DNA from: Micromonospora yangpuensis
Lineage (GTDB): Bacteria > Actinomycetota > Actinomycetes > Mycobacteriales > Micromonosporaceae
Assembly (NCBI RefSeq): GCF_900091615.1
Contig: NZ_FMIA01000002.1
Coordinates: 4,154,001 to 4,218,000, forward strand
Length of the DNA: 64,000 nt
Direction: 5' to 3'
This document shows, piece by piece, positions 45,910 through 54,966 of this stretch (positions are counted from its first letter, which is position 1; each line of letters begins with the position of its first letter). Below the pieces are notes generated by a model. The model worked only from the letters and a program-made list of their open reading frames with translations. It was not told the DNA's origin and made no database searches. A program made the translations under genes and the position numbers.

Positions 45910-46553
45910 CACCACCACACCCCGCACGCCGGCCGGTCGCGGCGCTGGCCGCCCTCGGCGTGGCGCTGTCGACCATCCTCCTGGTCACCGGCTCACCCGC
46001 GCACGCCCACGCCCAGGTGATCGCGCAGAGCCCCAAAGCCAACGCCAACCTCGCGGAGGCACCGGAGAAGGTCTCCCTGACCTTCTCCGCGAAGCCGCTG
46101 GGCCTCGGCGCCGTCGTGACTGTCGTCGACCCGACCGGACGGAGCTGGGCGGCGGGCGAGCCCACGATGACCGGGGCCACCGTCGAACAACCCCTGGCGG
46201 GGCCCCTGACCGACGGCAACTACCAGGTGCGCTGGCGGATCGTCTCCGGCGACGGGCACCCGATCAGCCAGAGCTTCCTGTTCTCCGTCGGCGACGTGTC
46301 CAACGCACCCGCCTTCCCCAAGCCCTCGCCCGGCGCGGCGGGGGCCACCACCGGACCGGACAACGACAACCAGGGCGAGTTCGCGCTCACCGGTGCCGCC
46401 GACACCCCGACATCCGCCCAGGCGGCGGTGCCCCGGGTGGCGCTGTTCGCCGTCGCGGGCGCCGTGGTGGGCCTGCTCCTGTTCACCGTCGGCAGTTTCA
46501 CCGCGAACCGCCCCCGGCGGCTGCGGCCCCAATCGGAAGGGACGACACCATGA
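45906..46553 (+). CDS. CopC-domain copper-binding protein
   Basis: A 215-residue protein with a signal peptide ending near PAHAHA; the mature N-terminus begins with His residues (HAHAQVIAQSPKANANL), which bind Cu(II) in CopC. The domain continues with KVSLTFSAKPLGLGAVVTVVDP and VRWRIVSGDGHPISQSFLFSVG, the conserved CopC end. An unstructured Gly/Pro linker leads to a C-terminal helix (VALFAVAGAVVGLLLFTVGSF), so it is membrane-anchored and faces outside. It is ATGA-coupled to its neighbours and hands or buffers copper with the PCu(A)C protein. Confidence 0.92.
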   Translation: MTPPHPARRPVAALAALGVALSTILLVTGSPAHAHAQVIAQSPKANANLAEAPEKVSLTFSAKPLGLGAVVTVVDPTGRSWAAGEPTMTGATVEQPLAGPLTDGNYQVRWRIVSGDGHPISQSFLFSVGDVSNAPAFPKPSPGAAGATTGPDNDNQGEFALTGAADTPTSAQAAVPRVALFAVAGAVVGLLLFTVGSFTANRPRRLRPQSEGTTP

Positions 46554-47080
46554 TCCGGATGCGCGCCAGGATGGCCGCCGCAGTACTTGCTCTGGGACTA
46601 CTCGGTGCCGCCGGCTGCTCCCAGGAGGCGGGCACCACCACGCCGACCAGCAGCGAGGGCTCCCGAGCCGCCACCGAACAGGCGGCCGCAGTCAAGATCA
46701 ACGACGGTTGGGTGAAGGCCGCCGACAAGGGCATGACCGCAGCCTTCGGTGTCCTGGTCAACAGCAGCGGGAAGGAGGTCCGGATCGTCTCGTCCACCTC
46801 GAACGCCTCGCCGGTCATGGAACTGCACGAGACCATCGAGAACGCTGACGGCGAGATGGTCATGCAGGAGAAGGAGAGCGGCTTCGTCATCCCGGCCAAC
46901 TCCCAGTACGTGCTCCAGCCCGGTGCCAACCACCTGATGCTCATGGATGTCGTCCAGCCCATCAAGGCCGGCGACACGGTCAAGCTCGCCCTGGAGTTCG
47001 AGGACGGCTCCGCCTACGAGTTCGACGCACCGGTCAAGGACTACACGGGCGCCAACGAAAGGTACGTCGACGATGAGTGA
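46550..47080 (+). CDS. PCu(A)C-type copper chaperone lipoprotein (ECuC-like)
   Basis: A 176-residue lipoprotein: lipobox LLGAAGC with C23, then a PCu(A)C domain with the Cu(I) ligands M90/H93 (SPVMELHET), M103/M105 (GEMVMQE), and H128-x-M130 (GANHLMLMDV). It carries copper(I) at the cell surface to cytochrome oxidase, Sco proteins or, in Streptomyces, towards the DyP peroxidase/GlxA branch. The start overlaps the CopC stop by 4 bp; its own end overlaps the DyP start by 8 bp. Confidence 0.93.
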   Translation: MIRMRARMAAAVLALGLLGAAGCSQEAGTTTPTSSEGSRAATEQAAAVKINDGWVKAADKGMTAAFGVLVNSSGKEVRIVSSTSNASPVMELHETIENADGEMVMQEKESGFVIPANSQYVLQPGANHLMLMDVVQPIKAGDTVKLALEFEDGSAYEFDAPVKDYTGANERYVDDE

Positions 47081-48353
47081 GACCCCCGCCGCCGACCCCA
47101 CCCCCGAGTCGCCTCCGCAGAAGGTCGAGGAGCGCAGCCGTCGGGCGGTACTCCTCGGCGGGGTGGCCGCCGCCGGAATCGGCGCGGCGAGCGCAGTCGG
47201 CCTGGAGTCGTTCGTCAGCGGACGGGAGGCCCAGGCCCGCGACGCCGCCCGGGGCGAGGCCGACACCGCCAACGGCCTGCGGAAGGTGCCCTTCCACGGC
47301 GAACACCAGGCCGGGGTGGAGATGCTGCCCCAGGCCCACCAGAGCCTGGTCTCCCTGGCCCTGCGTCCGGAGGCGGACCGCGACACCATCCGCCGGCTGC
47401 TCGTCACCCTCACCGACGACGCCGCACGCCTCACGGCCGGTAACTACGCCCTCGCCGACTCCGAACCGGAACTGGCTCTCGTGCCCGCCCGACTGACGAT
47501 CACCTTCGGGTTCGGGCGGGGCCTGGTCGACCGGGTCGCCCCCGGCGCGGCACCCACCTGGCTCACCGACCTGCCCCCCTTCGGAGTGGATCGGTTGCAG
47601 GACCGCTGGAACGGCGGCGACCTGGTACTCCAGATCGCCGCCGACGACCCCCTCACCGTCGCCCACGCCCAACGCATGCTGCTCAAGGACAGCCGCACCG
47701 CCACCACCGTGAAGTGGATCCAGACCGGGTTCCTGCGCGCCTATGGGTCCGAGCGGGCCGGCCGCACCCCCCGCAACCTGCTCGGGCAGGTGGACGGCAC
47801 CAAGAACGTGACCCCCGGTACCCCGGACTACACGAACGTGGTGTGGCAGGGCTCCACCACCAACCCCGACTGGCTCGCCGGCGGTACCGGCTTCGTCGTG
47901 CGGCGCATCGAGATGCTGCTGGACAAGTGGGACCGGCTCGACCGCAGCGGACGGGAACTGTCGGTGGGCAGGCGGATGGACTCCGGGGCACCGCTGACCG
48001 GGAAGCGCGAGGACGACGAACCGGACTTCTCGGCCACCACCCCGCTCGGCTTCCCCGTCATCGCCGAGTTCGCCCACATCCGGCGGGCCCGCACCGACGA
48101 CCCCCGCCAGCGCATCTTCCGCCGGGCCTACAACTACGACCTGACTCCCGAGGGGGACCAGGTCTCCAACTCCGGGATGATCTTCACCAGTTTCCAGCAC
48201 GACGTGACCGCCCAGTTCCTGCCGATCCAGCGGCGCATCGACGAGGTCGACCTGCTCAACGAGTGGGTGGTGCCGATCGGCTCCGCGGTGTTCGCGATCC
48301 CGCCCGGGTGCGCGGAGGGCGGATTCATCGGCGAGACCCTGTTCGCGGGATGA
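47073..48353 (+). CDS. Tat-exported DyP-type heme peroxidase (EfeB/DtpA-like)
   Basis: A 426-residue protein with a twin-arginine signal (RSRRAVLLGGVAAAGIGAASA). DyP motifs follow: GQVDGTKN (GxxDG distal site), the proximal heme His in EFAHIRRAR, and the C-terminal FTSFQHDVTAQFLPIQRRID. It oxidises substrates with H2O2 outside the cell. EfeB homologues act in iron uptake; DtpA of Streptomyces lividans belongs to a copper-trafficking pathway with ECuC and Sco. The CopC and PCu(A)C partners favour the DtpA role. A hairpin follows the gene. Confidence 0.93.
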   Translation: MSETPAADPTPESPPQKVEERSRRAVLLGGVAAAGIGAASAVGLESFVSGREAQARDAARGEADTANGLRKVPFHGEHQAGVEMLPQAHQSLVSLALRPEADRDTIRRLLVTLTDDAARLTAGNYALADSEPELALVPARLTITFGFGRGLVDRVAPGAAPTWLTDLPPFGVDRLQDRWNGGDLVLQIAADDPLTVAHAQRMLLKDSRTATTVKWIQTGFLRAYGSERAGRTPRNLLGQVDGTKNVTPGTPDYTNVVWQGSTTNPDWLAGGTGFVVRRIEMLLDKWDRLDRSGRELSVGRRMDSGAPLTGKREDDEPDFSATTPLGFPVIAEFAHIRRARTDDPRQRIFRRAYNYDLTPEGDQVSNSGMIFTSFQHDVTAQFLPIQRRIDEVDLLNEWVVPIGSAVFAIPPGCAEGGFIGETLFAG

Positions 48354-48384
48354 CCCGGTCCCACCCGCTCTCCCCCGCCGCACC

Positions 48385-48412
48385 GCCGGTGCCCCTCGTG
48401 AGGGGCACCGGC
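48385..48412 (+). terminator. Terminator hairpin after the copper operon
   Basis: GCCGGTGCCCCT pairs perfectly over 12 bp with its complement around CGTG, 31 nt after the DyP stop and before the repressor gene. It lacks a U-run. Confidence 0.75.
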
Positions 48413-48517
48413 GCACCGCTGGTGACTGCCTTCGACCGGTTCCTCGGAACACCCCTTCGACGGACACTCCACTCAGACCAATCGACGAGGCGAACCCACC
48501 CGGGGTATGTTGGACCC

Positions 48518-48895
48518 GTGCGGGGTATTCGGACGCGTGCTCCTGGCCAACTCGAAGCCGAGGTGCTGCGCGTCCTGAGAGAGCACGCCGAGGCGATGAA
48601 CGCCAAGGAGATCCAGGAAGTCGTCACCGGCCGTACCCCCGCCTACACCACCCTGTTGACCGCCCTGGACCGGCTGCACAAGAAGGGTCAGGTCGAACGG
48701 GTCGGCGAATCCCCGCGCAAGATGCGGTTCCGCCCGGTGCTCTCCGGTGAGGAGCACGCCAGCACCACCATGCTGTCGGCGCTGGACGACGCTACCGACC
48801 GGCACGCCGCGCTACTGAGATTCGCCGGCAACCTCAACCCCGACGACCTGGCCATGCTCCGCCGCGCGATCAGCCCCGACACCGCCACCAGGTAG
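48518..48895 (+). CDS. BlaI/MecI/CopY-family transcriptional repressor
   Basis: A 125-residue winged-helix protein: GQLEAEVLRVLREHAEAMNAKEIQEVV, TPAYTTLLTALDRLHKKGQVERVGES, then a dimerisation helix region. The length and the YTTxxTxLxRLxxKG recognition helix are typical of the family. The GTG at 48518 lies 6 bp after a TATGTT -10-like element, so the message is probably leaderless. The M56 protease gene begins 3 bp after its stop, the classic repressor-protease pair. It is the natural candidate to bind the CTACA-N3-TGTAG sites at 31647 and 42200. Confidence 0.9.
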   Translation: MRGIRTRAPGQLEAEVLRVLREHAEAMNAKEIQEVVTGRTPAYTTLLTALDRLHKKGQVERVGESPRKMRFRPVLSGEEHASTTMLSALDDATDRHAALLRFAGNLNPDDLAMLRRAISPDTATR

Positions 48896-48898
48896 GTC

Positions 48899-49693
48899 GT
48901 GTTCGCCGCCGCTGTCTGCCTGCTCGTCGCGGTGACCTCGGCGGCGGCCGCCCCCGTCGTCCTGCGGACGGGAACCTGGCAGGTCAGGTCCCCAAAAACC
49001 GCACTCACGGTGTGGCTGACGATGCTCCTCGTCGGTGCCGGGTCGGCCGCCTTCGCGCTGGCCGACCTCGTCCGGATCACCGCCTCCCCCCACCCGGTCC
49101 TGGGCACCGGTCTCGCGGCACACCTGGTGGCCTGGACCGCCCTGGCCCTGCTGGCCACAACCGCGCTGCTCGTCGGAGTCCATGCCACCACCCTCGCCGC
49201 ACGCCATCAGGACGAGGTCGCGGACAACGCACCGGACGTGATCCGCCGAGAGAAGCGCGGGAAAATCACCATCGTCGAATTCCGATCCGACACCCTCACC
49301 GCCTACGCGGCACCCGGCCGTGACCCGAGGATCCTGTACTCCTGCGCCCTGGAGGCGGTGCTGACGGCCGACCAGATGCAGGCCGTCCTGGCCCACGAGT
49401 ACGCACACCTGCGGTATCGCCACGACTGGCTGGTACGCATCGCGGACCTCAACGCCCTGCTCCTGCCGCGCTCGTGGGCAGCGGGGATGTCGATGCGCCG
49501 CGCCGTGGGCCTGCTCGTGGAGTTGGTCGCCGACGACACCGCAGCCAAACAGGCGGGTGCCGCGCACCTCGCCGATGCCCTCGTCCGCATCGGCGAACCC
49601 GGGATGCAGTTACGGGCAGAACGCCTCGGCCTACGCCCGTGGCCGCCGAGCCGACCCCACCGGCTGCCAGCAGCCATCCGTCTTCCTGGTTGA
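48899..49693 (+). CDS. M56-family (BlaR1-like) membrane zinc protease
   Basis: A 264-residue protein with helices at about 1-20, 37-60 and 73-96, then a metalloprotease domain with HEYAH (H166-E-x2-H170; HExxH) and a later Glu in VELVADDTAAKQAG. Members cleave or inactivate their partner BlaI-type repressors in response to a signal. No C-terminal penicillin-binding sensor domain is present, as is usual for actinobacterial versions. GTG 48899 follows the repressor by 3 bp. The signal is unknown; copper or envelope stress is suggested by the neighbourhood. Confidence 0.88.
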   Translation: MFAAAVCLLVAVTSAAAAPVVLRTGTWQVRSPKTALTVWLTMLLVGAGSAAFALADLVRITASPHPVLGTGLAAHLVAWTALALLATTALLVGVHATTLAARHQDEVADNAPDVIRREKRGKITIVEFRSDTLTAYAAPGRDPRILYSCALEAVLTADQMQAVLAHEYAHLRYRHDWLVRIADLNALLLPRSWAAGMSMRRAVGLLVELVADDTAAKQAGAAHLADALVRIGEPGMQLRAERLGLRPWPPSRPHRLPAAIRLPG

Positions 49694-49801
49694 TCCGAGC
49701 GCCCCGAGCCGGTGCAGACCGGGGCACCGAACCCCGAGCCAGGGCACACTCCCACAGCTGCTGCCTCCCCGAGAGGTTGCAGGTGTACCTGGAGGACAGG
49801 A

Positions 49802-50473
49802 TCAACCGGCGGCGTGTTCGGTGCCGAGGTGGCGCAACTCCACGACCTGGGCGTCGAATGGGATGTCCCCGGTGTTGCGGATGGTGTGGGTCTCGCCGGG
49901 GCACAGGTAGTGCACACCATCCCGGGAGTCGGTGTCGGTACCCCCGGCCAGGTTCACCAGGACCACGGGGACCGCCCCGGCCCGCCAGACCTGCGCGCTG
50001 GCCGGTGGGACGGTGAACCGGCGTACGCGTACCTCCTCGGTGTCCAGCGCGGTGATCAGGGCGGGCACCTCGGGGGTCGTTCCGGGCAGGGGGGTGGGGT
50101 CACCGGGGGTGAACGGCTCCCCCGAGGCCTCCTCCCCGAGGTCGAGGAGTTCGATAATTCGGTTGCGGTACGGGCTGTCGCCCTGGTTGGTGAGCATGTG
50201 TACCGGGGAGACCGGCCGGTAGATCGCCCCGCCGACCTCTTCCTGCAGGTGTCGGGAGGGGCTGCCGTCGAGCCAGTCCATCCGGCAGGCCGAGGTGTCG
50301 AGGCAGAGCACGACGTACGGGTTGTGGTGCAGGTGCCAGGGTTGGCTCTCACCCGGTGCGAGGGCCACCTCCCAGACCCGTACCCGGGTGTTGACCAGGA
50401 GGACCCGCTGGCCGATCTCGCCGAGGACGACCTCGGTGTGGTCGGGGGTGTGGACGACGGTGCCTGCGGTCAT
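49802..50473 (-). CDS. Double-cupin domain protein
   Basis: A 223-residue cytoplasmic protein with two cupin folds. The first has PWHLHHNPYVVLCLD (metal-binding His cluster) and the second has WRAGAVPVVLVNLAGG with LCPGETHTIRNTGDIPFDAQVVEL. ATG 50473 has AGGAA 5 nt upstream and is preferred over an upstream in-frame start. Function cannot be assigned; cupins include dioxygenases, isomerases and metal-sensing proteins. It follows alaS on the same strand after about 110 bp and is probably cotranscribed with it, hence in the same metal-responsive unit. Confidence 0.75.
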   Translation of the reverse strand: MTAGTVVHTPDHTEVVLGEIGQRVLLVNTRVRVWEVALAPGESQPWHLHHNPYVVLCLDTSACRMDWLDGSPSRHLQEEVGGAIYRPVSPVHMLTNQGDSPYRNRIIELLDLGEEASGEPFTPGDPTPLPGTTPEVPALITALDTEEVRVRRFTVPPASAQVWRAGAVPVVLVNLAGGTDTDSRDGVHYLCPGETHTIRNTGDIPFDAQVVELRHLGTEHAAG

Positions 50474-50581
50474 GGGGTTCCTGTCCGGGTCGGTGGCGGG
50501 TGGACCCGCCCGCACGGGTGGTGGGGCTGTCAATCGGCGGTGGTGAGGGCGGCGATGCGCAGGGAGAGGCCGATTCGGGGG

Positions 50582-53227
50582 TCATGTCGGGCGGATCAGG
50601 TTCCGGAGCCGGTCGAGCAGGTCGGTGGGGTTCCCGCCGGCCTTGCCCTGGGCGGAGGCGGTGTTCCCGCCGCCCTTGCCGGCGAGCAGTTCCTTGATCA
50701 GGGTGTTCGCGGCCAGTCCGCGTTCGGTGCCGGCGGGGGTGAGGGTGACCACGATGCTCGTGCCTGCGACGACGGCGACGACGCCGGGGCGGCGGCCGAG
50801 GCGGTCGCGGATCCTCTCGGCGAGGCGGCGGGCGTCGACGGTGGTGGTGACCCCGACGTAGGCGACGCCGTGGATGTCGACGGCGTTGCTCGCGTGGGTG
50901 TCGGCGTCGAGGTCGACGAGTCGACCCCGGAGGTCGTCGCCGTCGCGTTCGAGCTGCTTCATCCGGGCGAGCAGGGCGCTGACCCGGTCGGGTAGTTCCT
51001 CGGGGCGGGCCTTGAGTTGTGCGGCGAGCTGCTGCACGAGGTCCCGTTCGCGGGCCAGGTACCGGAAGGCCTCGATCCCGGTGACCGCTTCGACGCGGCG
51101 TTGCCCGGCGCCGACCGAGGACTCCCCGGTGAGGGCGAGGGAGCCGATCTGCGCGGCGTGCGCGACGTGGGTGCCGCCGCACAGCTCGCGGGACCACTCC
51201 CCGCCGATCTCGACCACCCGGACGGTCTCGTCGTAGGTCTCGCCGAACAGGGCGAGGGCGCCTTCGGCGCGGGCCTGTTCCAGCGACACGTACCGGACCC
51301 CGACCGGGAGGTCCCGGCGGATGGCGAGGTTGGCGACCTCCTCGATCTCGCTGCGGGTCGCCTCGGTCAGCCCCCCGCGCCAGGCGAAGTCCAGCCGCAG
51401 GTACCCGGGCCGGTTGTAGGAGCCGGACTGCAACGCGGTCGGCCCGAGGACCTGCCGGAGGGCGGCGTGGACGACGTGGGTACCGGAGTGGGCCTGCCGG
51501 GCTCCGGTCCGCCACTCGGGGTCGACGGCGGCGTGCAGGTCGTCGCCGACCGTGAGGCCGCCGTCGAGGACCCGGACGGTGTGCGCGACCAGCCCCCGTA
51601 CCGGCCGTTGCACGTCGACGACCTCGGCCCGCAGGTTCGGGCCGGTGAGGGTGCCGGCGTCGGCGTGCTGGCCGCCGCTCTCGGCGTAGAAGGGGGTCCG
51701 GTCCAGGGCGACGGTGACGATGTCGCCCGTCGTGGCGGTGTCGACGGGGCGGCCGGCGACCCAGATCGCGAGGACCCGGGAGCGGGTGTCGAGGGTCTCG
51801 TAGGCCAGCCAGTCGGTGGGGCCGTGGGCGTCGAGCACCGTGCGGTACGCCGTCAGGTCGGCGTGGCCGGTCTTGCGGGCCTTCGCGTCGGCCTTGGCCC
51901 GGGCGCGTTGCTCGGACATCAACGCCCGGAACCCGTCGGCGTCGACCTGGAGGCCCTGCTCGTCGGCGATCTCCAGGGTGAGGTCGATGGGGAAGCCGTA
52001 GGTGTCGTGCAGTTGGAACGCCTTGTCGGCCGGCAGCGCGGAGCGTCCGGCCCGCTTGGTCTCCGCGATGGCCGTGTCCAGGATGGTGGTCCCGGCGCGC
52101 AGGGTGCCGAGGAAGGTCTCCTCCTCGGCGTAGGCGACGGTGGCGATCCGGTCGAACCCGTCGGTGAGTTCCGGGTAGGAGGGGGCCATGCAGTCCCGGG
52201 CGACGGGCAGCAGTTCGGGCAGCGCCCGGTCCTGCCAGCCGAGCAGGCGCATGGCGCGGACGGCCCGCCGCATGATTCGGCGCAGGACGTATCCTCGGCC
52301 CTCGTTGCCGGGGGTGACCCCGTCGCCGATCAGCATCAATGCGGTGCGGACGTGGTCGGCGACGACCCGTAGGCGTACGTCGTCGGGGTGGGACTGGCTG
52401 GCGGCCGGCCCCGAGTGGGTCCCGTACCGGCGGCCGGTCAGCTCGGCGGCCCGGGTCAGGATGGGTCGTACCTCGTCGATCTCGTACAGGTTGTCGACCC
52501 CCTGCAGGATCGAGGCCATCCGTTCCAGCCCCATGCCGGTGTCGATGTTCTTGCGGGGCAGCTCGCCGACGATGCGGAAGTCCTCCTTCGAGGCCACGTC
52601 GGCGATCTCGTACTGCATGAACACGAGGTTCCAGAACTCCAGGTACCGGTCCTCGTCGACCTCCGGGCCGCCCTCGGCGCCGTAGGCGGGGCCCCGGTCG
52701 TAGTACAGCTCGGAGCAGGGGCCGGCGGGGCCGGGGATGCCCATGGACCAGAAGTTGTCCTTCTTCCCCCGCCGCATGATCCGCTCCGCCGGCACCCCGG
52801 TGGCGATCCACAGGTCGTACGCCTCGTCGTCGTCGAGGTAGACCGTCGCCCAGATCCGCTGCGGGTCCAGCCCGAAGCCGCCCCGCTCGACCGGGGTGGT
52901 CGACAGCTCCCAGGCCAGGGGAATCGCGCCGGCCTTGAAGTAGTCGCCGAAGGAGAAGTTGCCGTTCATCTGGAAGAAGGTGCCGTGCCGGGAGGTCTTG
53001 CCGACCTCGTCGATGTCCGGGGTACGGATGCACTTCTGCACCGAGGTGGCCCGCGGGTAGGGCGCCGCCCGCTGGCCGAGGAAGTACGGCACGAACTGCA
53101 CCATGCCGGCGTTGATGAAGAGCAGGTTCGGGTCCGAGATCGCCGGGAGGGGCGCCGAGGGCACCGCCGTGTGCCCGTTCGCCTCGAAGTGCGCCAGGAA
53201 CCGCCGTTTGATCTCCGCCGTCCGCAC
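50582..53227 (-). CDS. alaS: Alanyl-tRNA synthetase, regulated paralogue
   Basis: A full-length 881-residue AlaRS. The catalytic core starts [20 protein letters not shown] and includes [29 protein letters not shown] and [17 protein letters not shown]. The editing domain keeps the zinc ligands HxxxH ([10 protein letters not shown]) and CxxxH (ELCGGTHV); the C-Ala domain ends with [22 protein letters not shown] 53227 is chosen: GGGGGG lies 6 nt upstream, and the operator and promoter lie just before it. Control by a TTGC-N9-GCAA operator and location among other metalloenzyme copies indicate a conditional second copy, the main gene lying elsewhere; this cannot be verified from the window. It charges tRNA-Ala. 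Confidence 0.93.
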   Translation of the reverse strand: MRTAEIKRRFLAHFEANGHTAVPSAPLPAISDPNLLFINAGMVQFVPYFLGQRAAPYPRATSVQKCIRTPDIDEVGKTSRHGTFFQMNGNFSFGDYFKAGAIPLAWELSTTPVERGGFGLDPQRIWATVYLDDDEAYDLWIATGVPAERIMRRGKKDNFWSMGIPGPAGPCSELYYDRGPAYGAEGGPEVDEDRYLEFWNLVFMQYEIADVASKEDFRIVGELPRKNIDTGMGLERMASILQGVDNLYEIDEVRPILTRAAELTGRRYGTHSGPAASQSHPDDVRLRVVADHVRTALMLIGDGVTPGNEGRGYVLRRIMRRAVRAMRLLGWQDRALPELLPVARDCMAPSYPELTDGFDRIATVAYAEEETFLGTLRAGTTILDTAIAETKRAGRSALPADKAFQLHDTYGFPIDLTLEIADEQGLQVDADGFRALMSEQRARAKADAKARKTGHADLTAYRTVLDAHGPTDWLAYETLDTRSRVLAIWVAGRPVDTATTGDIVTVALDRTPFYAESGGQHADAGTLTGPNLRAEVVDVQRPVRGLVAHTVRVLDGGLTVGDDLHAAVDPEWRTGARQAHSGTHVVHAALRQVLGPTALQSGSYNRPGYLRLDFAWRGGLTEATRSEIEEVANLAIRRDLPVGVRYVSLEQARAEGALALFGETYDETVRVVEIGGEWSRELCGGTHVAHAAQIGSLALTGESSVGAGQRRVEAVTGIEAFRYLARERDLVQQLAAQLKARPEELPDRVSALLARMKQLERDGDDLRGRLVDLDADTHASNAVDIHGVAYVGVTTTVDARRLAERIRDRLGRRPGVVAVVAGTSIVVTLTPAGTERGLAANTLIKELLAGKGGGNTASAQGKAGGNPTDLLDRLRNLIRPT

Positions 53228-53238
53228 CCACGCCCCCC

Positions 53239-53268
53239 TTGTTGCCACAACTTCGCAACTACATCCTA
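53239..53268 (-). promoter_or_regulatory. alaS promoter with Fur-family (Nur-type) operator
   Basis: Reading leftward, a -10-like TAGGAT (53268-53263) is followed by TTGCGAAGTTGTGGCAACAA (53258-53239), which covers the expected transcription start. The core TTGC-N9-GCAA has the half-sites and spacing of the Streptomyces Nur box and matches the sod/fur site at 16 of 20 positions. Repression would block alaS and the cupin gene. Confidence 0.75.
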
Positions 53269-53344
53269 TGGGCAGCAGGGTGTGGTTGTTTTGGGGCCCC
53301 GAAGCCGAATTGCCCCGCTCAGCGGCCTGGTCCGCCATGACAGT

Positions 53345-53392
53345 GATGCCGGTCGGTGTCGTCGGCGCGTGCCGACGACACCGACCGGCATC
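53345..53392. terminator. Long perfect hairpin after the sod operon
   Basis: Twenty-two bases beginning GATGCCGGTCGGTGTCG pair without mismatch with their complement around GCGT. It lies 12 bp beyond the stop of the small gene after sod and about 80 bp upstream of the alaS promoter, so it isolates the two leftward transcription units. Confidence 0.85.
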
Positions 53393-53403
53393 GGCGCTGC
53401 GGG

Positions 53404-53655
53404 TCAGCCCTCGGTGGTCGCCGCCACCAGCAGGGACAGCTCCCGCACCAGCTCGTCGAGGGACTGACCGCTCTGACCGCGCAGCAGCCCGAGGGCCAGG
53501 TCCGCCAGGAGGTAGAACCCGAGGGTCCGGGCCTGCTCGGAGCCGAACGCGGCGAGCAGTTCCTCGGCACCGGCCAGGTCACCGCGGTGCTTGGCCGCGA
53601 TCACCCCGGCCGCCCGCTGGACCAGCTCCGCCACGGCGGGAGGGGGTCCGGTCAC
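53404..53655 (-). CDS. Small helical protein downstream of sod
   Basis: An 83-residue protein from GTG 53655, 5 bp after the sod stop, so surely in the same operon. It is predicted all-alpha ([60 protein letters not shown]). No cysteines or metal motif are present and no family is recognised. It may be a small regulator or adaptor of the superoxide dismutase unit. Confidence 0.65.
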   Translation of the reverse strand: MTGPPPAVAELVQRAAGVIAAKHRGDLAGAEELLAAFGSEQARTLGFYLLADLALGLLRGQSGQSLDELVRELSLLVAATTEG

Positions 53656-53660
53656 GCCGC

Positions 53661-54275
53661 TCAGATCTTCGGGGTCGCGGCGCGGGCGGCCTCGAACCGG
53701 GCGGTCACGTCGGCCCAGTCGACCAGGTTCCACAGCCGGTCCACGTAGTCCGGCCGGACGTTCTTGTACTGCAGGTAGTAGGCGTGCTCCCAGGCGTCAA
53801 AGACCAGCAGCGGGGTGGAGCCCTGCCCCACGTTGCCGTGGTGGTCGTAGACCTGCTCGATGATCAACCGCTGCCCCAGCGGCTCCCACGCGAGCACCCC
53901 CCACCCGGAGCCCTGCACCCCCTTGGTGGCCGCCGACAACTGCCCCACGAAGGACTCGAAGGACCCGAGGTGCTCGTCGATCGCGGCCGCCAGCTCGCCC
54001 TCGGGGCGGTCACCGCCGTCCGGGGACAGGTTGCCCCAGAAGATCGAGTGCAGCACGTGCCCGGACAGGTTGAACGCGTAGGTCTTCTCCAAGCCGACGA
54101 GCGTCGAGAAGTCGCCCTTTTCGCGGGCCTCGGCGAGCTGCTCCAGACCGTCGTTGGCGCCCTTGACGTACGCCGCGTGGTGCTTGTCGTGGTGTAGCTC
54201 CAGGATCTGCCCCGACATGGCCGGCTCCAGCGCGCCGTAGTCGTAGGGCAGGTCGGGCAGGTTGTAGACCGCCAT
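53661..54275 (-). CDS. sodA: Fe/Mn superoxide dismutase
   Basis: A 204-residue enzyme: [20 protein letters not shown], metal ligands His in [16 protein letters not shown] and [15 protein letters not shown], then Asp and His in [17 protein letters not shown] (DxWEHAYY signature). It removes superoxide in the cytoplasm. Metal preference, Fe or Mn, cannot be fixed; in Streptomyces the iron enzyme SodF is Nur-repressed and replaces the nickel enzyme, a close parallel to this divergent sod-fur arrangement. ATG 54275 has GGAGGAG 6 nt upstream. The Nur-type operator lies 33 bp before the start. Confidence 0.95.
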   Translation of the reverse strand: MAVYNLPDLPYDYGALEPAMSGQILELHHDKHHAAYVKGANDGLEQLAEAREKGDFSTLVGLEKTYAFNLSGHVLHSIFWGNLSPDGGDRPEGELAAAIDEHLGSFESFVGQLSAATKGVQGSGWGVLAWEPLGQRLIIEQVYDHHGNVGQGSTPLLVFDAWEHAYYLQYKNVRPDYVDRLWNLVDWADVTARFEAARAATPKI

Positions 54276-54307
54276 CTGAACTCCTCCGCATTGCCGCCAA
54301 CAAGATG

Positions 54308-54327
54308 TTGTTGCCATTATTTTGCAA
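54308..54327. promoter_or_regulatory. Nur-type operator between sod and fur
   Basis: On the minus strand TTGCAAAATAATGGCAACAA, with core TTGC-N9-GCAA; on the plus strand the half-sites read TTGCCA-N5-TTGCAA, one base from the published tTGCaa-N5-ttGCAA Nur consensus. It sits in the only 84 bp between the divergent starts, so the Fur-family protein likely represses both sod and itself. Confidence 0.8.
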
Positions 54328-54359
54328 CAGGACCGTGGGTGTGTGCTGAGGAGTGCTGG

Positions 54360-54818
54360 TTGATTACGTCGGAGCCCGACCGAGTGAACGCCGCGGTGGC
54401 GCGGATGCGCCAAGCCGGCCTGCGCACCACCACGGCCCGCCGAGCGGTACTCGACCTGCTCGCCCAGGCGGTGGTCAGCCGAGGTCACCTCACCCCCGCA
54501 CAGCTGCACCACGCCCTGCTAGCCCGGGGTCTGACCGTGGAGCTGTCGACGGTGCACCGGGTGCTGCGGCAGTTGGTCGATCTGGGCATCGCCCACACGG
54601 TCCCGGTCGGCAGGACCGTCACCTTCGGACTCGCCGACGACCCACACCACCACGCCGTCTGCCGGCAGTGCGGCGACATGCGGCAGCTGCCCGCCGACGC
54701 CGTCGCCGCGAGTCTCACCGCAGCCCGAGCCCTCGGCATCGACCCGGACACCCCCGGACAACCGACCGGAGTCGTCGTATACGGCGACTGCGCCACCTGC
54801 CGACAGGTCGGCCACTAG
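54360..54818 (+). CDS. Fur-family metalloregulator (Nur/Zur/Fur-like)
   Basis: A 152-residue regulator. The winged helix includes [21 protein letters not shown] and the recognition region [17 protein letters not shown]. The metal-binding end has [15 protein letters not shown] and a second CxxC (DCATC), giving the structural Cys4 zinc site plus His ligands. TTG 54360 is preferred (GAGGAG 6 nt upstream); GTG 54382 is a later option. The box type nearby points to Nur (nickel), but residues alone do not separate Nur, Zur or Fur. It is divergent from sod and is probably the master repressor of alaS, sod, tsaD and def in this island. Confidence 0.9.
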   Translation: MITSEPDRVNAAVARMRQAGLRTTTARRAVLDLLAQAVVSRGHLTPAQLHHALLARGLTVELSTVHRVLRQLVDLGIAHTVPVGRTVTFGLADDPHHHAVCRQCGDMRQLPADAVAASLTAARALGIDPDTPGQPTGVVVYGDCATCRQVGH

Positions 54819-54837
54819 CACCCGACCCACACCACTC

Positions 54838-54865
54838 CTGCACATCATGTGCAACTGCATAGGAT
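54838..54865 (+). promoter_or_regulatory. tsaD-unit promoter with Nur-type operator
   Basis: CTGCACATCATGTGCAACTG (54838-54857, core CTGC-N9-GCAA) is followed by -10 element TAGGAT (54860-54865), then a GTG start 8 bp later at 54874, so the message is leaderless. The same order and spacing recur before def; the operators match at 15 of 20 positions. Confidence 0.75.
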
Positions 54866-54873
54866 GAGTGACC

Positions 54874-54963
54874 GTGCAGACCCGACCCGACCCACCACAG
54901 TCCCTAACCCGACCTGCCACGCCGACGGCACATCACGACGCCGCCGCCACGCGGAAGGGCTGA
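54874..54963 (+). CDS. Leaderless short ORF before tsaD (apparent def remnant)
   Basis: A 29-codon frame whose GTG is the expected 5' end of the transcript. The stop is 3 bp before the tsaD ATG and the tsaD ribosome site (GGAAGGG) lies in its last codons, so it couples translation. Its start (MQTRPDPPQSLTRPATP) lines up with the start of the peptide deformylase downstream (MQTSTGTPRPITRYGTP): MQT, P, TR and TP coincide. This suggests it is the stump of a deleted def gene that once preceded tsaD, kept as a translation initiator. Confidence 0.5.
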   Translation: MQTRPDPPQSLTRPATPTAHHDAAATRKG

Positions 54964-54966
54964 ACC

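Noticed and set aside
50582..53227. Idea that this AlaRS is a zinc-free variant for zinc starvation
   Set aside because: The editing-domain ligands HxxxH and CxxxH are all present, so it is not a ligand-lacking version; likewise the Def and TsaD copies keep their metal ligands.
54360..54818. Firm assignment of the Fur-family protein as Zur
   Set aside because: The visible ligands do not separate subfamilies, and the nearby boxes resemble the Nur consensus rather than the Streptomyces Zur box.
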